Below are positions 54,847 to 62,984 of a stretch of DNA of 64,000 nucleotides, in pieces. Source of the DNA: Amycolatopsis aidingensis (lineage in GTDB: Bacteria > Actinomycetota > Actinomycetes > Mycobacteriales > Pseudonocardiaceae). The stretch is taken from positions 3,446,001 through 3,510,000 of the forward strand of contig NZ_CP076538.1 of assembly GCF_018885265.1 (NCBI RefSeq). Reading direction: 5' to 3'. Position numbers and translations under genes: made by a program. Position 1 is the stretch's first letter. Each line of letters opens with the position of its first letter. A model generated the notes under the pieces. The model was given only the letters and a program-made list of their open reading frames with translations. It made no database searches and had not been told where the DNA came from.

Positions 54847-56031
54847 ATGAAGGCGGTTACCTGGCACGGCAAACGGGACGTCCGGGTGGAGACGGTGCGC
54901 GATCCCGAACTGGTGGAACCGACCGACGCGATCGTGCGGGTCACCTCCAGCGGTATCTGCGGTTCCGACCTGCATTTGTACGAGGTACTCGGCCCGTTCC
55001 TCGAGCGGGGCGACATCCTGGGTCACGAGCCGATGGGCATCGTGGTGGAGACCGGGTCCGCGGTGAGCGGCCTGCGCCAGGGGGACCGGGTGGTGGTTCC
55101 GTTCAACATCTCCTGCGGGCACTGCTTCATGTGCGAGCGCGGCCTGCAGACGCAGTGCGAGACGACGCAGAACAAGCAGACCGGCAAGGGCGCATCCCTG
55201 TTCGGCTACACCCGGCTGTACGGGCAGGTTCCCGGCGGGCAGGCGGAGTACCTACGGGTCCCGCAGGCGCACTACGGTCCGGTGAAGGTGCCGGAAGGGC
55301 CGCCGGACGAGCGGTTCCTCTACCTTTCGGACGTGATTCCCACGGCGTGGCAGGCCGTGGAGTACGCGGAGATCCCGGAAGGCGGCAGTGTCGCGGTGCT
55401 CGGGCTCGGGCCGATCGGCCAGATGTGCTGCCGGATCGCCGCGCACCGGGGTGCGGGTACGGTGCTGGGCGTGGACTTGGTGCCCGAGCGACTGACCCTG
55501 GCGCAGCGCCACGGAGCGACCACCCTCGACCTGCGGGAGCACCGGGACCTGCCGTCCGCGCTGCGGGGCCTCACCGGGGGCAGGGGCCCCGACTCGGTGA
55601 TCGACGCGGTGGGTATGGAGGCGCACGGCGCGCCCGCGGGCAAGCTGGCGCAGGACCTGGTGGGGCTGCTGCCGGGTGTGATCGCCGCCAAGCTCACCGA
55701 GAAGGCCGGGATCGACCGGCTCGCCGCCCTGTACACCGCCATCGACTCGGTACGCAGGGGTGGCACGGTCTCGCTCAGCGGGGTCTACGGCGGGATGCTC
55801 GACCCGATGCCGATGATGACCCTCTTCGACAAGCAGATCCGGCTGCGGATGGGGCAGGCGAACGTGCGCCACTGGATCGATGACATCCTGCCGCTGCTCA
55901 CCGGCACCGAGGACCCGCTGGGCGCGGAGAACCTGGCGACGCACCGGCTGTCGCTGTCCGAGGCGCCGCGCGGATACGAGCTCTTCCAGCACAAGCGTGA
56001 GGGCGCGATCAAGGTGCTGTTGCAGCCCTGA
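54847..56031 (+). CDS. Zinc-dependent alcohol dehydrogenase (formaldehyde-dehydrogenase-like MDR)
   Basis: A 394-aa medium-chain dehydrogenase. The catalytic zinc site shows GICGSDLHLY and GHEPMG; the structural zinc lobe is CGHCFMCERGLQTQC; the NAD loop is VAVLGLGPIGQMCCRIAAHRG. Overall it resembles the group annotated as glutathione-independent formaldehyde or threonine-like dehydrogenases, with a long insertion around residues 260-300. The substrate is probably an alcohol or aldehyde, not defined here. The start has a good ribosome-binding site, and a stress promoter lies upstream. Confidence 0.9.
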   Translation: MKAVTWHGKRDVRVETVRDPELVEPTDAIVRVTSSGICGSDLHLYEVLGPFLERGDILGHEPMGIVVETGSAVSGLRQGDRVVVPFNISCGHCFMCERGLQTQCETTQNKQTGKGASLFGYTRLYGQVPGGQAEYLRVPQAHYGPVKVPEGPPDERFLYLSDVIPTAWQAVEYAEIPEGGSVAVLGLGPIGQMCCRIAAHRGAGTVLGVDLVPERLTLAQRHGATTLDLREHRDLPSALRGLTGGRGPDSVIDAVGMEAHGAPAGKLAQDLVGLLPGVIAAKLTEKAGIDRLAALYTAIDSVRRGGTVSLSGVYGGMLDPMPMMTLFDKQIRLRMGQANVRHWIDDILPLLTGTEDPLGAENLATHRLSLSEAPRGYELFQHKREGAIKVLLQP

Positions 56032-56091
56032 GCCGGGAGGTACGCACCTGGCGAGGCGGGTTGCCCGGCCTGCCCGGCCCGCCCGAGGAGG

Positions 56092-56277
56092 TCAGCCCGC
56101 AGGTTCGCGGCGCAGCAGCCACGCGTCGCCGGTGCAGTCCTCGGGCAGCTCCGGCAGGATCTCGTTCGGTTCCGAGGTGTGCCAATGGTGCCCGCAGCCC
56201 GCGTCGCAGTCGTAGCCGCCGCTGAGCAGCGCGGGCTGCCCGGCCTTGAAGGTCGCCTTGTCCGCGATGGTTGCCAT
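56092..56277 (-). CDS. Small Cys/His-rich hypothetical protein (61 aa)
   Basis: A 61-aa protein starting MATIADKATFKAGQPALLSGGYDCDAGCGHHWHTSEPNEI. The FKAGQ...SGGYDC...TSEPNEILPELPEDC layout recalls the small YjzC-type stress proteins, and Cys-x3-Cys with two following His could bind zinc. The family is not certain. A SigB/SigF-type promoter ends 9 nt before the ATG, giving good support for both the gene and its start. Confidence 0.68.
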   Translation of the reverse strand: MATIADKATFKAGQPALLSGGYDCDAGCGHHWHTSEPNEILPELPEDCTGDAWLLRREPAG

Positions 56278-56286
56278 GCCGGGGGT

Positions 56287-56312
56287 GTACCCCCTCCGGC
56301 GCCGTTCACACC
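56287..56312 (-). promoter_or_regulatory. SigB/SigF-type promoter of the 61-aa gene
   Basis: On the minus strand GGTGT (56312-56308), 15 nt, GGGTAC (56292-56287), then 9 nt to ATG 56277. Confidence 0.65.
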
Positions 56313-56466
56313 CGGTTCGGCGCCGGGGCGAGGCGCGTGTCGCTACCCGGTTTCCGTGCCCGAGCAAGATCTAATCGGTGCTCGTGGCGAGGTCCGAGCA
56401 GCAGCGGCCGGGTCGGTTCCGGGCACCCGGCGCCGGCAAGCGCTACTACTACGTCCGGAGGCGCTG

Positions 56467-56946
56467 ATGGGCTCGTTCGATGTGCCGCTGGAGGATGAGC
56501 GCACCCAGCTCGATGCGTTCATCGAGGAGTATCGCGATGCGATCGAGGCGACTCTCGTCCGTCTCACCGAGGAACAGGCCCGCCGACGGCTCGTCTCGTC
56601 GGCGACGACGCTGCTCGGGCTGCTCAAGCACGTCACGTGGATGCAGCGGGTGTGGTTCGAGGAGTGCGTCGGCGGTACGTCCCGCCGGGAGCTCGGCCTG
56701 GTGCAGGGTCCGGACGAATCCTTCCGGCTCTCCGCGGACGACACCGTCGGCTCGGTCACGGCAGCCCATCGGGAAGCCTGCGCCACGGCCAGGACGGTGG
56801 TCGCGGACCTGCCCCTGGACACCGTCGTGACCGGTCACTGGGCCGGACCGCGCACCCTGCACTGGGTGTACCTGCAGGTTCTCCGGGAACTGGCCCACCA
56901 TTGCGGCCACGCCGACATCCTGCGCGAACAGGTACTCGCCGACTGA
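56467..56946 (+). CDS. DinB family protein (DUF664-like)
   Basis: A 159-aa four-helix-bundle protein: LDAFIEEYRDAIEATLVRLTEEQARRRLVSSATTLLGLLKHVTWMQRVWFEECVGG has the first metal histidine, and LRELAHHCGHADILREQ gives the conserved HxxxHADIxRE-type end of the DinB/mycothiol-dependent maleylpyruvate isomerase superfamily. Many actinobacterial members are thiol-dependent S-transferases; the exact role is open. ATG 56467 was chosen as it starts the family fold. It converges on the lipoprotein gene over a hairpin. Confidence 0.85.
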   Translation: MGSFDVPLEDERTQLDAFIEEYRDAIEATLVRLTEEQARRRLVSSATTLLGLLKHVTWMQRVWFEECVGGTSRRELGLVQGPDESFRLSADDTVGSVTAAHREACATARTVVADLPLDTVVTGHWAGPRTLHWVYLQVLRELAHHCGHADILREQVLAD

Positions 56947-56960
56947 GTTCCGGTAGCAGG

Positions 56961-56985
56961 TGCGGCGCGCGGTCGCCGCGCCGCA
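56961..56985. terminator. Bidirectional hairpin between convergent DinB and lipoprotein genes
   Basis: TGCGGCGCG and CGCGCCGCA form a 9-bp stem with a 7-nt loop, centred in the 57-bp gap between two convergent stops. Confidence 0.65.
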
Positions 56986-57003
56986 GGCGGGTGTCCTCCC
57001 GGC

Positions 57004-57450
57004 TCAGCCCCGCGGCGGGGCGCTCACCTCGACCCGCTCCGCCACCAGGAACTCCTCGTCCCGGAAGGCATCGTAACGCCCCTCGTCCACCAGACCGTAG
57101 GGCTCGAGATAGTCGGCGTAGCGGAACTGGCGGACCGTGCCAGTGGCCTGTACCAGCTCGCGTTTGTGCACATCCGCACCCTCGGCGTACAGCACCAGCA
57201 GCGACTCGTCGCCGTACTCGTGCCCGCCCAGTTCGAAGGCCCGCGGGTTGATCACATCGCTCACCTCGGCGCTGATGGTGACCTGCTCGTCGAGGTACTT
57301 CGTGCCGTCGAAGTAGTCCTCCTCCGCCACGTCCTCCAGGTCGGCACCGTGCTCCGGGCCTGCCGAATCGCAGCCGGTGAGGCCGAGTGCCAGCAGGGCG
57401 GCCGAGGCGGCGGCCACCGCGCGACGTCGGAACGAGATCATCGCGCCCAC
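57004..57450 (-). CDS. Hypothetical secreted lipoprotein
   Basis: A 148-aa protein with a signal peptide (MISFRRRAVAAASAALLALGLTGC) and a lipobox LGLTGC. The mature part is acidic: EEDYFDGTKYLDEQVTISAEVSDVINPRAFELGGHEYGDESLLVLYAEG resembles an OB-like fold as in small predicted nucleic-acid- or ligand-binding lipoproteins, but I cannot name the family. The start is GTG 57450 or ATG 57441. A possible stress-type -10 (GGGTAA, 57490-57485 on the minus strand) lies upstream. Confidence 0.8.
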   Translation of the reverse strand: MGAMISFRRRAVAAASAALLALGLTGCDSAGPEHGADLEDVAEEDYFDGTKYLDEQVTISAEVSDVINPRAFELGGHEYGDESLLVLYAEGADVHKRELVQATGTVRQFRYADYLEPYGLVDEGRYDAFRDEEFLVAERVEVSAPPRG

Positions 57451-57563
57451 CTTTCCGTCATCGTGGACAGAGACCGGCCCTCGATTACCCGTTCAGCGCG
57501 CGGGGACACGGTGCCGGCCCGAGGAGATTCGGCAGATGACGGATGAATTGTCCTCCGGTCTAT

Positions 57564-57569
57564 GGGTAT
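57564..57569 (+). promoter_or_regulatory. Possible stress-type -10 element before the acetate transporter
   Basis: GGGTAT stands 45 bp before the ATG; the -35 side (GAATT at 57545-57549) is poor, so this site is tentative. Confidence 0.35.
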
Positions 57570-57614
57570 TCCCTGCAAAGCAGCGACAACGACAACCGAG
57601 TAGGAGGTCATCCG

Positions 57615-58370
57615 ATGACGCACAGTGCCCCAGCGGCCCGTGGTAACGGGCACGAGGGGGATTCCGAGTTCGGTTTCTGGCGTGAGCACACGCATATCAA
57701 CCTGAGCCCGGTGGCGGCCCCTTCGATCCTGGGCCTGTACGGGTTCGCGGCCTCGACCTTCATGGTCGCCGCCCACCTTGCCGGGTGGTACGGCAACGAG
57801 ACCACGACACCGCTGGTTCTGGCGCCGTTCGTCTTCGCCTTCGGTGGGATCGCGCAGTTCCTCGCGGGGATGTGGTCCTATCGGGCGCGGGACGCGCTGG
57901 CCACCGCGATCCACGGCGCCTGGGGCTCGTTCTGGATCGCCTACGGTATCTACCACCTGTTCGTCGCGACCGGCCTGGTGCCCGGCACCGGCACCAGCGC
58001 GGTGGCGGCGACGGCGTTCGGCTTCTGGTTCATCGGGCTGGCCGCCATCACCTGGGTCGGCGCGGTGGCCGCGGCCGCGGAGAACGCCGCGATCTCGCTG
58101 GTGCTGTTCACCCTGGCGGCGGGCGCGACCCTGCTGGCGATCGGGCTGATCGGAGGCGTGGCCCTGATCGAGACCATCGCGGGCTGGGTGCTCCTGGTGT
58201 CGGCCGTGCTGGCCTGGTACGCCGGTAGCGCGATGATGCTGGAGGCGACCTTCAAGCGGGTGGTGCTGCCGATGGGCAAGCGCGGAGTGGAACCCAACGC
58301 GCCCGGAAGGAAACCCAAGGAAACCATCCAGTTCCAGCTGGGCGAGCCCGGCGTCAAGGTCGGGCAGTGA
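57615..58370 (+). CDS. GPR1/FUN34/YaaH family acetate transporter
   Basis: A 251-aa protein with six hydrophobic helices. The family signature near the first helix reads NLSPVAAPSILGLYGFAASTFM (usually N-P-[AS]-P-x-G-L-x-G-F), then FAFGGIAQFLAGMWSYRARDALATAIHGAWGSFWIAYGIY. It should move acetate or succinate with protons. The start at 57615 follows GTAGGAGG and removes a non-conserved extension. A very strong hairpin follows the gene. Confidence 0.9.
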   Translation: MTHSAPAARGNGHEGDSEFGFWREHTHINLSPVAAPSILGLYGFAASTFMVAAHLAGWYGNETTTPLVLAPFVFAFGGIAQFLAGMWSYRARDALATAIHGAWGSFWIAYGIYHLFVATGLVPGTGTSAVAATAFGFWFIGLAAITWVGAVAAAAENAAISLVLFTLAAGATLLAIGLIGGVALIETIAGWVLLVSAVLAWYAGSAMMLEATFKRVVLPMGKRGVEPNAPGRKPKETIQFQLGEPGVKVGQ

Positions 58371-58410
58371 GCCTGCCGTACTGACCCGGTGGCGGCGGGG
58401 ACACCGCCGC

Positions 58411-58442
58411 CGAGCGCACCCCGAGCCTTCGGGGTGCGCTCG
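58411..58442 (+). terminator. Strong hairpin terminator after the acetate transporter
   Basis: CGAGCGCACCCCGA and TCGGGGTGCGCTCG form a perfect 14-bp stem with loop GCCT, 41 bp past the stop. Confidence 0.85.
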
Positions 58443-58469
58443 ACTGCGTTCGAGCGATGGCTCACCCCC

Positions 58470-59123
58470 GGGAGGGGTCTGGCCGACCAGCGGCGCCAGC
58501 ACCTCGCCGGTGTAATACGAGGAGAGCTGGCCTGCGGCGAGGAACACGTAGGAGGGGGCGAGTTCGTCCGGGTGCGCGGGCCGGTCGTAGGGGGACATGG
58601 CCGCCGAAACCGCTCACCTTCTCCGGCGGGAGCGTGGCCGGGCGCAAGCCGTTGACCGAGCCGGTGTTGATGATGCAGTCACCTTCGTCCAGATGCGGCA
58701 GTGCCGCCGCGGCGACGCGGACGTAACTGTGGACGTTGACGTCGAAGGTACGCATCCACTGCTGCTCGGTCAGGTCCTCGGGGGACTCCAGTGCCCACTG
58801 CGTCGCCACGTTGTTCACCAGGATGTCCAGGCCACCGAGCGCCTCGACGGTGCGCTCCACCACGGCCCGGCACTGCTGGGCCGCGGCGAGGTCACCGGGG
58901 ACGAGTTCGCAGTAACGGCCCTCCGCGCGGACGAGTTTCGCGGTGTGCTCGGCGTCCTCGTGCTCATCGAGGTAGGCATCGTGACGTCCGCGCCCTCCTT
59001 GGCGAACGCGATGGCCACGGCCCTGCCGATCCCGGAGTCCCCACCGGTGACGAGCGCACGTTTACCCGACAGCAGTTCCCGGCCGGGATAGCCCGCCATC
59101 GAATCACGCGGTTCCGGGCGCAT
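58470..59123 (-). pseudogene. Decayed short-chain dehydrogenase gene
   Basis: Pieces of one SDR, of the glucose-dehydrogenase-like stress type, lie in successive frames. It begins MRPEPRDSMAGYPGRELLSGKRALVTGGDSGIGRAVAIAFAKEGADV (from 59123), shifts frame near 58975, then reads YLDEHEDAEHTAKLV and MVERTVEALGGLDILVNNVATQWALESPEDLTEQQWMRTFDVNVHSYVRVAAAALPHLDEGDCIINTGSVNGL. After that, PATLPPEKVSGFGGH follows directly, so roughly 45-60 residues including the Tyr-x3-Lys site are missing. A second shift near 58598 leads to YDRPAHPDELAPSYVFLAAGQLSSYYTGEVLAPL with no clear stop. Two frameshifts plus a deletion make a sequencing artefact unlikely. Confidence 0.85.
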
Positions 59124-59273
59124 CGCCGCCGTCTTGCCGGGCGGCCGCTGTTCCTGCGGGGGCTGGCGGGAATCCGACACGATGCCCCTTGGATTGGTGA
59201 GTGCTCGGTAACGGGTGTGTACCCGGCGCCGCCGGGGAGTACTCGGAAACCGCCGGTACGTGCGGCCGCCGCC

Positions 59274-59299
59274 GGTTTGAGCCGGAGGGCATCGGGCTA
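59274..59299 (+). promoter_or_regulatory. SigB/SigF-like promoter before the ChaB gene
   Basis: GGTTT (59274-59278), 15 nt, GGGCTA (59294-59299). The -10 differs from GGGTAT by an inserted C. The ATG follows at 59343 after TAGGAG. Confidence 0.5.
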
Positions 59300-59342
59300 T
59301 CCAGGGCATGCATCGAAGGCCTATACGATAGGAGCACGACCG

Positions 59343-59750
59343 ATGCCTGGACGAGAAGACCTTCCCAGCACACTCCGCCGCTCGCCGGAGAAAGCGCAGC
59401 GCACCTGGATCGAGGCGCACGATTCGGCGGTGGAAACCTATGGCGAGGGACGGCGGGCACACCAGACGGCCTTCTCCGCGCTCAAGCACTCCTTCGAGAA
59501 GGTCGGCGATCACTGGGAACCCAAGAAACGTCGCGGGCCCTCGGACAAGCAGGCCACCAGGGGTGCGGGACAGCGGCCGGTCAAGACCGCCGGTGGTGTC
59601 GACGCCTCCGCCAGCAAGCAGCACCTCTACGAGCAGGCAAGGCGGCTCGACATTTCCGGCCGGTCCTCGATGACCAAAGACGAGCTGGTGGACGCACTCC
59701 AGCGAGCCAACCAGCGCAAGACGGCCAAGGCCCGCGCGCGTCAGAAGTAG
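59343..59750 (+). CDS. ChaB domain protein with C-terminal Rho-N-like motif
   Basis: A 135-aa basic protein. Residues 1-60 follow ChaB (MPGREDLPSTLRRSPEKAQRTWIEAHDSAVETYGEGRRAHQTAFSALKHSFEKVGDHWEPK). The tail SKQHLYEQARRLDISGRSSMTKDELVDALQRAN is the short helix-turn-helix (SAP/Rho-N-like) unit often joined to ChaB in actinobacteria, which may bind nucleic acid. The role is uncertain; members are frequent in stress regulons. A ribosome-binding site and a possible stress promoter precede it, and the sigma factor gene follows. Confidence 0.87.
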   Translation: MPGREDLPSTLRRSPEKAQRTWIEAHDSAVETYGEGRRAHQTAFSALKHSFEKVGDHWEPKKRRGPSDKQATRGAGQRPVKTAGGVDASASKQHLYEQARRLDISGRSSMTKDELVDALQRANQRKTAKARARQK

Positions 59751-59870
59751 GAATTCCCGGCCCGCCTGCGGTTTCCGGCCGACCACTGGGGACTCATGAT
59801 GTCGATATAGATGGGCGAATGTCGTGATTCTACGATTCCGGTGCGGAAGTCCACTGGATGGACGTGCAGC

Positions 59871-60653
59871 GTGACGGCCGGCCGGAAGGAGGACCGATCG
59901 TCCGCGGACTATTCCGATGTGCTGCCCTTGCTGGTCCGCATGTCGGGGCTGGATGGCGACGATCCGGAACGGGCCCGGTTGCGTTCGGCCGTGGTGACCC
60001 GGTGCCTGCCACTGGCCGAGCATATCGCGCACCGGTTCAGTGGCCGGGGAGAGCCGCGGGAAGACCTGGTGCAGGTGGCGCGGCTGGGATTGGTGCATGC
60101 GGTGGACCGGTTCGAGCCCGACCGGGGCAAGGAGTTCATTTCCTTTGCGGTACCGACGATCATGGGAGAGATCCGCCGGTACTTCCGGGATACGGCGTGG
60201 TCGGTGCGCGTTCCCCGGCGGCTGAAGGAGTTGCATCTCGCGCTGAACCAGGCGAGCGCCGAGCTCGCGCAGCGGTGCGGCCGTGCGCCGACGCCGAGCG
60301 AGCTGGCGGCCGAACTGGGGGTGGAGCTCGAGGAGGTGGTGGACGGGTTGCTGGCGGGGAACGCGTACCAGTCCGTTTCGGTGGACGGGAACGTGGACGA
60401 GGTGGGCGTGGCGTCCCTGGTGGACACCCTGGGTGGTTACGACGCGCAGCTGGAGGAGGTGGAGAACCACGAGGCCCTGCAACCGTTGCTCCAGGAACTT
60501 CCCGCGCGGGAGCGCTCGGTGTTGATGTTGCGGTTCTTCGGCAACCTTACGCAGACCCAGATTGCGCGGCAGATGGGTATCTCGCAGATGCATGTCTCGC
60601 GGCTGCTGGCGAAGACCCTGCGGCAACTGCGCGAGGAGCTCACCCAGTCCTGA
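59871..60653 (+). CDS. SigB/SigF/SigG-family alternative sigma factor
   Basis: A 260-aa group 3 sigma factor. Region 2 reads EDLVQVARLGLVHAVDRFEPDRGKEFISFAVPTIMGEIRRYFRDTAWSVRVPRRLKEL, region 3 LNQASAELAQRCGRAPTPSELAAELGVELEEVVDGL, region 4 LPARERSVLMLRFFGNLTQTQIARQMGISQMHVSRLLAKTLRQL. GTG 59871 gives the usual length; an in-frame ATG at 59811 is possible. It should direct transcription from GGTTT-N15-GGGTAT promoters, which occur repeatedly in the preceding 10 kb. No anti-sigma or anti-anti-sigma gene is beside it. A weak GGTTT...GGGACT site at 59770-59794 could allow autoregulation. Confidence 0.93.
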   Translation: MTAGRKEDRSSADYSDVLPLLVRMSGLDGDDPERARLRSAVVTRCLPLAEHIAHRFSGRGEPREDLVQVARLGLVHAVDRFEPDRGKEFISFAVPTIMGEIRRYFRDTAWSVRVPRRLKELHLALNQASAELAQRCGRAPTPSELAAELGVELEEVVDGLLAGNAYQSVSVDGNVDEVGVASLVDTLGGYDAQLEEVENHEALQPLLQELPARERSVLMLRFFGNLTQTQIARQMGISQMHVSRLLAKTLRQLREELTQS

Positions 60654-60657
60654 CCGC

Positions 60658-60683
60658 GGATTAGCCCGCCCGGTCGTGGGTAC
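60658..60683 (+). promoter_or_regulatory. SigB/SigF-like promoter before the nuo operon
   Basis: GGATT (60658-60662), 15 nt, GGGTAC (60678-60683), 4 bp after the sigma factor stop. The -35 element has one mismatch from GGTTT. Confidence 0.55.
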
Positions 60684-60731
60684 CCCTGGCGCTGTGACGT
60701 GGCCGCAGGAACGCCGGGGAGGTGCTCACCG

Positions 60732-61073
60732 TTGTTCGCGCCGGTGCTGGCCGTGCTCGGGCTGGCCGTGGTGCTACTCGGCCTGGTCTACGGGCTGAAC
60801 CTGCTGCTGGCAGGCCGTTCCCGGCAGGTGACCGCCCCGTTCCTGGCAGGCGGGCTGCCCGCGGAACACGCGGTGTCCCGTTTCCACGTCCGCTGGTATC
60901 CGGCCACCCTGCTGTTCCTGGCTTTCGACATGGAGATGGTGTTCATGTACCCGTGGGCTGTCGTGGTGGCCGAGCACGGCACGCCCGCCGTGGTCGAGAT
61001 GTTCGGCTTCCTTGCCGTCCTGTTCCTCGGTGTGCTGTACGTGTGGCGCGAGGGCGGCCTGCGATGGGCCTGA
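60732..61073 (+). CDS. nuoA: NADH-quinone oxidoreductase subunit A
   Basis: A 113-aa membrane subunit with three hydrophobic helices. The loop between helices 1 and 2 reads AEHAVSRFHVRWYPATLLFLAFDMEMVFMYPWAVVV, containing the conserved FDxExxFxxPW of NuoA. TTG 60732 was chosen because GGGGAGG lies 9 nt upstream; an in-frame GTG at 60699 has no ribosome-binding site and adds an odd N-terminus. It opens a compact nuo operon whose members overlap or abut. Confidence 0.88.
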   Translation: MFAPVLAVLGLAVVLLGLVYGLNLLLAGRSRQVTAPFLAGGLPAEHAVSRFHVRWYPATLLFLAFDMEMVFMYPWAVVVAEHGTPAVVEMFGFLAVLFLGVLYVWREGGLRWA

Positions 61074-62050
61074 GTACCGTCCTGCGCCGTGCCGCCGTGG
61101 CGCGGCCCCGCCTGTTGCTCGCGGAGGCCCCCGGGGCGACCGGCGTCCGCCTTGCCGTGGAGGAACGCGCCCGCCGGGCCGGCTGGCCGATGGCCTGCTC
61201 GGCCGCGGACGCCGACGTGCTGCTCGAGGCGGGTGTGCTGCACGGCGGCCTGCGTGCGGCCACCGACCTGGCCGCACGACAGCTACCGGAACCCTCGATC
61301 CTGGCGCGGATCCCTGATATGTCCACTGTGGATACGGCGCTGGCCGGGTTACCCGGCAGGCTCGCCATGCGGCGCCAGGGGCGCGCGGGCGCCGGCGCGG
61401 GGGAGTGGTCCGAACCGCCCATGGCGGGCCGCGCGGACGACCGGGACGGACTGACCCTCGACCAGCTGCGGGTACCACTGGGCCCGGCGCTGCCGTACTG
61501 GCCCGCGGGACTGCGGCTGAACCTCGGGCTGCAGGGGGACCTCGTCCAGTGGGCCGAGGTGGAGCCGCTGGGGCTCGCCGTGGGTACCCGCCCGTTCTGG
61601 ACCGATGCCGCCCCGCTGCCGGCGCGGCGCCTGGACTCGATCGCCCGGCTGCTCGGAGTGGCAGGCTGGGGTGGCCCGAGCCTGCGGTGCCAGGTCCTGC
61701 GGGACCGCATCCTGGCCGGGGACACCGGCGCCGAGGTCACCCTGGCCGTGGATGCGGTGCTGCACAGGGTCCGCCGCAGCAGGTTACTCCGGTGCGCGCT
61801 CACCGGCCTGGGCCGGACCGCCGGGTTCGGCGACGCCGCCGACCGGCTCAGCCGCTGGGCGACCGAGGCCGTATCCGGGATGGCGCGGCCGCGGCGCCTG
61901 GCCGCGGAGCCGATGCCCGGCCCGTCCTCGGCCGAGGTCCTCGAGCTCCTGCCCGGGTTACTGGCGGGCACCGAGCTGGCGGCCGCCCGGCTGATCGTCG
62001 CCAGCCTGGATCCCGATCTCGCCGAGGAACCGGGAGCGAGCCGTGCTTGA
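61064..62050 (+). CDS. Unknown protein in nuo operon, NuoD-reminiscent
   Basis: A 328-aa soluble protein that I cannot assign to a defined family. The stretch DGLTLDQLRVPLGPALPYWPAGLRLNLGLQGDLVQWAEVE resembles the N-terminal part of the 49-kDa subunit (NuoD), where DxLxVxxGPxHP is followed by a beta strand. The start (RLLLAEAPGATGVRLAVEERARRAGWPMACSAADADVLLEAGVL) is reminiscent of a NuoB/hydrogenase small-subunit-like Rossmann strand without its Cys ligands. The C-terminal half is helical. It overlaps nuoA by 10 bp and nuoH by 8 bp, so it is an integral operon member. It may be a degenerate stand-in for NuoB/C/D. Confidence 0.75.
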   Translation: MGLSTVLRRAAVARPRLLLAEAPGATGVRLAVEERARRAGWPMACSAADADVLLEAGVLHGGLRAATDLAARQLPEPSILARIPDMSTVDTALAGLPGRLAMRRQGRAGAGAGEWSEPPMAGRADDRDGLTLDQLRVPLGPALPYWPAGLRLNLGLQGDLVQWAEVEPLGLAVGTRPFWTDAAPLPARRLDSIARLLGVAGWGGPSLRCQVLRDRILAGDTGAEVTLAVDAVLHRVRRSRLLRCALTGLGRTAGFGDAADRLSRWATEAVSGMARPRRLAAEPMPGPSSAEVLELLPGLLAGTELAAARLIVASLDPDLAEEPGASRA

Positions 62051-62975
62051 GCAGGCACCACTGTGGAGCGTGCTGGTGCTGCCACCGGCCCTCGGCGCGG
62101 TGGCGCTGGTCGCCGCGTCTCTCGAGTCGGCACTCGCGGTGGGTGCGGCCGGGCGCCGGGTACGGGCCGCGGAACTGGCCCGGCCGGTACGCGAAGGGCT
62201 GCGCCTGTTGCTGCAAGAACGGCATTCGACGTTGCGTGCGGACATCCTGCTGTGGCGTGCAGGCGCCTGCGGGATCGCGGTCGCCGCCCTGCTCGCGGCC
62301 GCGGTCGTTCCGGCCGGTGGCCGGGTCGTGGCCGATCTCCCGGTCGGCGTGGTGTGGTTCAACGCCATGGGCGTGCTGCCGTGGATGCTGGTGTGGCTGG
62401 TCGGCTGGGGCGGCAACTCGGCCTATTCCCTGGTGGGCGGGTACCGCTTCCTGGCCCAGGCCCTGGCCTATGAACTGCCGTTGATGTTCGCGCTCACCAC
62501 GCCCCCGGTCGCCGCCGCCTCCCTGCGGGTCGGCGCCGTGGTGCAGGCCCAGCAGGAACTCTGGTTCGTGGTGTGGATGCCTGCGGCCTTCGCGGTCTAT
62601 CTCGTCGGTGTCGCCGGGATGGCCTTCTGGGGACCGCTGTCCACTCCGGTCGGCGCCGATATCGCGGGCGGGGTCCGCAGCGAACTGTCCGGGGCGGACG
62701 CGCTGGTGTTGCACGCCGGGCGGTACCTGATGCTGGCGGCGGGCGCGGCCTTCGGTGCCGCCCTGTTCCTCGGCGGCGGGCACGGACCGGTGCTGCCGCC
62801 ATGGGCGTGGTCGGGCATCAAGACGGTTGCCGTGGTGGCCCTGCTGGTGTGGCTGGGGCGGCGGTTGCCGCTTGTGCGCCCGGAAAGGTTGCTGACCTGG
62901 GGCTGGCTGGGCCTGCTTCCGCTGGCGCTGCTGCAGTTGCTCGTGGTGAGTGTCGTCGTCGTGGTTCGCGGGTAA
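62043..62975 (+). CDS. nuoH: NADH-quinone oxidoreductase subunit H
   Basis: A 310-aa polytopic protein, NuoH-like. Segments LARPVREGLRLLLQER, FNAMGVLPWMLVWLVGWGGNSAYSLVGGYRFLAQALAYELPLMFALTTPP and ELSGADALVLHAGRYLMLAAGAAFGAALFLGGG match the quinone-chamber helices of complex I/hydrogenase subunit families (usually ...RaaAQxxSYE...). The GTG start overlaps the preceding gene. It diverges from typical respiratory NuoH, being shorter and less charged, in line with a second, atypical complex. Confidence 0.88.
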   Translation: MLEQAPLWSVLVLPPALGAVALVAASLESALAVGAAGRRVRAAELARPVREGLRLLLQERHSTLRADILLWRAGACGIAVAALLAAAVVPAGGRVVADLPVGVVWFNAMGVLPWMLVWLVGWGGNSAYSLVGGYRFLAQALAYELPLMFALTTPPVAAASLRVGAVVQAQQELWFVVWMPAAFAVYLVGVAGMAFWGPLSTPVGADIAGGVRSELSGADALVLHAGRYLMLAAGAAFGAALFLGGGHGPVLPPWAWSGIKTVAVVALLVWLGRRLPLVRPERLLTWGWLGLLPLALLQLLVVSVVVVVRG

Positions 62976-62984
62976 GGCGGCGGC

